This document shows, one piece after another, positions 7,731-9,345 of a stretch of DNA of 9,345 bases (positions within the stretch are counted from its first letter, which is position 1; each line of letters begins with the position of its first letter). The notes beneath the pieces were generated by a model that was given only the letters and a program-made list of their open reading frames with translations, did no database searches and was not told the origin of the DNA. This stretch comes from JAEKLB01 sp050249235 (GTDB lineage Bacteria > Actinomycetota > Acidimicrobiia > Acidimicrobiales > CADCSY01). Both the position numbers and the translations under genes were made by a program. The stretch covers positions 1 through 9,345 of the forward strand of contig JBFWQW010000108.1 of NCBI GenBank assembly GCA_050249235.1, read 5' to 3'.

Positions 7731-7818
7731 ACCGGCATCGAAGTCGCCCCGGGCCCGTCGGGCAAGCCAGGGCGGCCCGTGCCGGGCGGCGGCCTGGGCA
7801 CCCGGCGGCCGGGCGCCC

Positions 7819-7824
7819 TACCGT
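7819..7824 (+). promoter_or_regulatory. -10 element for a probable leaderless transcript of the Nfu_N gene
   Basis: TACCGT fits TANNNT and is followed by exactly 6 nt before the ATG at 7831. Initiation at the normal distance would begin at or next to the start codon, giving a leaderless mRNA. There is no Shine-Dalgarno in the intervening CTGGCG. No -35 consensus is seen. Confidence 0.5.
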
Positions 7825-7830
7825 CTGGCG

Positions 7831-8091
7831 ATGCCCTCGGTGACCGCGACCAGCCCGACGCCGAACCCGGACGCCATGAAGTTCACGCTCGACGTACGGG
7901 TCGAGGGCATGGTGAACGCCCGCACGCCCCAGGAGGCGGCCGCGGACCCCCTGGCCGCCGTCCTGCTCGAGCTCCCGGGGGTGGCGGCGGTGTTCCGGAC
8001 GGCCGACTTCGTCACCGTGACCCGGGAGCCCGACGCGGCGTGGGACGAGCTGGTCGACGCCGTGGCGGCCGCCGTGGCGGCCCAGGGCTAG
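7831..8091 (+). CDS. Stand-alone Nfu/NifU N-terminal-domain protein
   Basis: Small 86-residue protein matching the Nfu N-terminal domain (PF08712) over nearly its whole length. It has the hallmark TPNPDAMKFTLD at residues 10-21, then DPLAAVLLELPGVAAVF around 39-55, then ADFVTVTREPDAAWDELV around 58-75. Full Nfu proteins add a C-terminal NifU domain with a CXXC that carries or delivers a Fe-S cluster. That domain and any cysteine are absent here, so this protein cannot bind a cluster through the canonical motif. A supporting or protein-binding role in Fe-S assembly is inferred from the family only. The frame closes with TAG, and the family motif begins 9 residues after the ATG, supporting this start. 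Other Fe-S assembly genes are not nearby. Confidence 0.88.
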   Translation: MPSVTATSPTPNPDAMKFTLDVRVEGMVNARTPQEAAADPLAAVLLELPGVAAVFRTADFVTVTREPDAAWDELVDAVAAAVAAQG

Positions 8092-8092
8092 A

Positions 8093-8114
8093 CCGCCCGG
8101 CGACGGCCGGGCGG
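8093..8114. terminator. Hairpin between convergent genes
   Basis: A perfect 9-bp inverted repeat (CCGCCCGGC at 8093-8101, GCCGGGCGG at 8106-8114) with a 4-nt GACG loop. It begins 2 nt after the Nfu_N stop codon and ends just before the hydrolase stop codon at 8116, filling the whole intergenic gap. The position suggests a shared bidirectional terminator. No T-tract is present on either side. Confidence 0.6.
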
Positions 8115-8115
8115 C

Positions 8116-8820
8116 TCAGGTGGGGACGGCGTCGAGGAACTCAAGGGTGGCGTCGATGAACTCGAACGAGCGGGGCGTGCCGAAGTGCTCGGTGTTGCGC
8201 AGCACCTTGAGGCGGGCATCGGGGAAGGCCTCGACGAGGGCGGTAGGGTCGCCGGCCTCGTCCTGGTCGCCGAGCACCACCAGCACCGGGCAGGTGATCG
8301 TGGCCAGGGCGGCGCGGTCGATGGCCGGCCGGTCGGCCCGCATGCAGGCGGCCAGCGCCAGCCGGTCGTTGCCGGGGTGGTTGGCGAACTGCACGAACAG
8401 CGAGGCCATGCCGCCCTCGATCGGCTCGCCCTTCTCGATGGCGTCGGCGAGCTCGGTGGCCGGCCCCCGGGATTCGAAGATCCCGCTGCCGATCCCGGCC
8501 ACGACCAGGCGTGCGAAGCGCTCGGGCCTCGCCAGGGCGGCCCGCAGCAGCGTCATGGCGCCCAGGCTGAAGCCGACGGCCTCGACGGTGCCGGCCGGCG
8601 GCAGGGCGTCGAGCACCCGGTCCTCGAGGACGACGTAGGACCCGGCGTCGTGGGGCTTCGGCGCCTCGCCGTGGCCGAGGAGGTCGACCCCGATCACCTG
8701 CCGGCCGGCGTCGGCCAGGAGGTCGACCCAGCCCGGCTCCCGCCAGTTGAGCTCGAACGACGATGCCATCCCGTGGACGAGGAGCACCGGGTCGCCGGTC
8801 GTGGGACTCGAGGTGGTCAC
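8116..8820 (-). CDS. Alpha/beta hydrolase fold enzyme
   Basis: Predicted 234-residue cytoplasmic serine hydrolase of the alpha/beta hydrolase superfamily; substrate unknown. An oxyanion-hole motif LVHGM lies at 14-18, with VDLLGHGEAP at 45-54. The nucleophile elbow GFSLG at 83-87 gives Ser85. The acid is probably Asp187 in LGDQDEAGDP, and His212 in NTEHFG completes the triad. No signal peptide or membrane segment is visible. The open frame continues upstream to an ATG at 9054, but those 78 residues are Pro/Arg-rich and lie antisense to the signal peptide of the next gene. The GTG at 8820, directly before the conserved GDPVLLVHG strand, is therefore preferred. It has no Shine-Dalgarno but has a TAACCT -10 candidate 8 nt upstream. 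Esterases and lactonases share this fold, so no finer call is made. Confidence 0.9.
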   Translation of the reverse strand: MTTSSPTTGDPVLLVHGMASSFELNWREPGWVDLLADAGRQVIGVDLLGHGEAPKPHDAGSYVVLEDRVLDALPPAGTVEAVGFSLGAMTLLRAALARPERFARLVVAGIGSGIFESRGPATELADAIEKGEPIEGGMASLFVQFANHPGNDRLALAACMRADRPAIDRAALATITCPVLVVLGDQDEAGDPTALVEAFPDARLKVLRNTEHFGTPRSFEFIDATLEFLDAVPT

Positions 8821-8828
8821 GGCGGGCG

Positions 8829-8834
8829 AGGTTA
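8829..8834 (-). promoter_or_regulatory. -10 element for a probable leaderless transcript of the hydrolase
   Basis: The minus strand reads TAACCT, which fits TANNNT, with 8 nt before the GTG at 8820. No Shine-Dalgarno lies between. It sits inside the 31-bp gap shared with the divergent gene at 8852, so the two promoters overlap. Confidence 0.45.
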
Positions 8835-8839
8835 GGAGA

Positions 8840-8845
8840 CAGAAT
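8840..8845 (+). promoter_or_regulatory. Candidate -10 element for the right-edge repeat protein
   Basis: CAGAAT matches TATAAT at four of six positions and lies 6 nt before the GTG at 8852, the same spacing as at 7831. An alternative reading is a Shine-Dalgarno AGGAGA at 8834-8839, but its 12-nt spacing is long. If the second GTG at 8858 were used, that spacing would be longer still. Whether this start is leaderless or led is undecided. Confidence 0.3.
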
Positions 8846-8851
8846 CCCGGG

Positions 8852-9345
8852 GTGCGGGTGCTGGGTCGTCGTGCCGGTCGCCCTGGTCCGGGCGGACCGG
8901 TCGGCCCCGGTCGTCGCCGGGCGGGAGCCGCCCTCGGTTCGCTGGCCGCCGTCGGCGCCCTCCTGCTCGGCGGGTCCGGCCCGGCCGGGGCCGTCGCCGG
9001 GTCGGGCGTGGCCGCCCTGGGGGGAGCACCCGACCTCGGCGGGCTGCGGGGCACCGAGCTGGCCTCGCCGGTGGTGGGGATGGCGGCGACGCCGTCCGGG
9101 GCCGGCTACTGGCTGGTGGCGGCCGACGGCGGGGTGTTCGCCTTCGGCGACGCGGTGTTCCGGGGCTCGACGGGTGCGGTGCGGCTGAACCAGCCGGTGG
9201 TGGGGATGGCGGCGACGCCGTCCGGGGCCGGCTACTGGCTGGTGGCGGCCGACGGCGGCGTGTTCGCCTTCGGCGACGCGGTGTTCCGGGGCTCGACGGG
9301 TGCGGTGCGGCTGAACCAGCCGGTGGTGGGGATGGCGGCGACGCC
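8852..9345 (+). CDS. Secreted repeat protein with near-identical 42-residue units, 3' end outside window
   Basis: The first 164 residues of an exported protein of unknown function. The n-region carries seven arginines within residues 1-23. A hydrophobic stretch (about 24-40) follows, and likely cleavage is after AGA47 or AVA49. After a short Gly/Ala linker come tandem 42-residue units starting VVGMAATPSGAGYWLVA at residues 74 and 116, with a third beginning at 158. Each unit contains GGVFAFGDAVFRGS and RLNQP, the signature of acidimicrobial beta-propeller-like surface repeats and of the protein at 3614-4966. The units here are identical in protein sequence, unlike the diverged ones in that relative. 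The number of units and the C-terminal domain lie past the right edge. The start is GTG 8852 or GTG 8858, both in frame. Function could be adhesion, wall binding or sugar binding, but none is shown. Confidence 0.85.
   Translation, partial: MRVLGRRAGRPGPGGPVGPGRRRAGAALGSLAAVGALLLGGSGPAGAVAGSGVAALGGAPDLGGLRGTELASPVVGMAATPSGAGYWLVAADGGVFAFGDAVFRGSTGAVRLNQPVVGMAATPSGAGYWLVAADGGVFAFGDAVFRGSTGAVRLNQPVVGMAAT
9071..9345 (+). repeat. 126-bp tandem repeat inside a coding region
   Basis: Direct tandem units of 126 bp: copy 1 at 9071-9196, copy 2 at 9197-9322, and 23 bp of copy 3 at 9323-9345. Copies 1 and 2 differ at one base, G9133 versus C9259, a synonymous glycine change (GGG/GGC). The visible part of copy 3 is identical to both. 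The period is exactly 42 codons, so copy-number changes keep the frame. The array runs off the window. Confidence 0.97.

Noticed and set aside
7125..8159. Plus-strand open frame spanning the methyltransferase and the Nfu_N gene.
   Set aside because: It is antisense to the methyltransferase and out of frame with Nfu_N, and its Gly/Arg-rich translation shows no domain.
8821..9054. N-terminal extension of the alpha/beta hydrolase to ATG 9054.
   Set aside because: The extra 78 residues are Pro/Arg/Ala low complexity, lie antisense to the signal peptide of the 8852 gene and precede a complete hydrolase fold.
9071..9345. Tandem array considered as a CRISPR or mobile-element repeat.
   Set aside because: The units are 126 bp, contiguous without spacers and in frame within an open coding sequence matching a known protein repeat.

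Overview
The window is very G+C-rich, with a strong G/C bias at third codon positions. It reads as a chromosomal segment of a high-G+C actinobacterium. The best guess is class Acidimicrobiia, because two genes carry the roughly 42-residue repeat with GYWLVA and GGVFAFGDA signatures that I associate with secreted proteins of that group. This placement rests on family knowledge and was not tested by a search. No rRNA, tRNA, CRISPR, transposase, integrase or phage gene was recognised.

Layout, left to right. (1) 1-3411, minus strand: the first 1137 codons of the glutamate synthase large subunit (gltB), cut by the left edge just after its 3Fe-4S cysteines. (2) 3412-3613: divergent intergenic region with a gltB -10 candidate, a gltB ribosome binding site and a 22-bp dyad. 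(3) 3614-4966, plus strand: secreted repeat protein, probably a beta-propeller, with two C-terminal cysteine-containing GTYR-type modules. (4) 4967-5244: non-coding, with a GC hairpin and a TACGCT -10 candidate. (5) 5245-7065, plus strand: membrane-anchored DUF4015-type putative glycoside hydrolase. (6) 7066-7130: large hairpin between convergent genes. (7) 7131-7730, minus strand: class I SAM-dependent methyltransferase. (8) 7831-8091, plus strand: stand-alone Nfu/NifU N-terminal-domain protein. (9) 8093-8114: hairpin between convergent genes. (10) 8116-8820, minus strand: alpha/beta hydrolase. (11) 8852-9345, plus strand: start of a second secreted repeat protein, whose 126-bp tandem units are almost identical, cut by the right edge.

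The genes mostly alternate in strand and show no multi-gene operon. Only the secreted repeat protein and the DUF4015 protein are adjacent and co-oriented, and a 278-bp gap with its own promoter candidate separates them. GltB is housekeeping nitrogen assimilation; its partner gltD is not visible. Three genes (3614, 5245, 8852) act outside the membrane, so the segment has a cell-surface flavour, but nothing shows that they form one system. Several starts lack a well-placed Shine-Dalgarno and instead have a TANNNT-like hexamer 6-8 nt upstream, which suggests leaderless transcripts. I did not find a convincing new multi-gene system. The most notable features are the homogenised 126-bp coding repeat, its diverged relative 5 kb away, and the leaderless-type start architecture.
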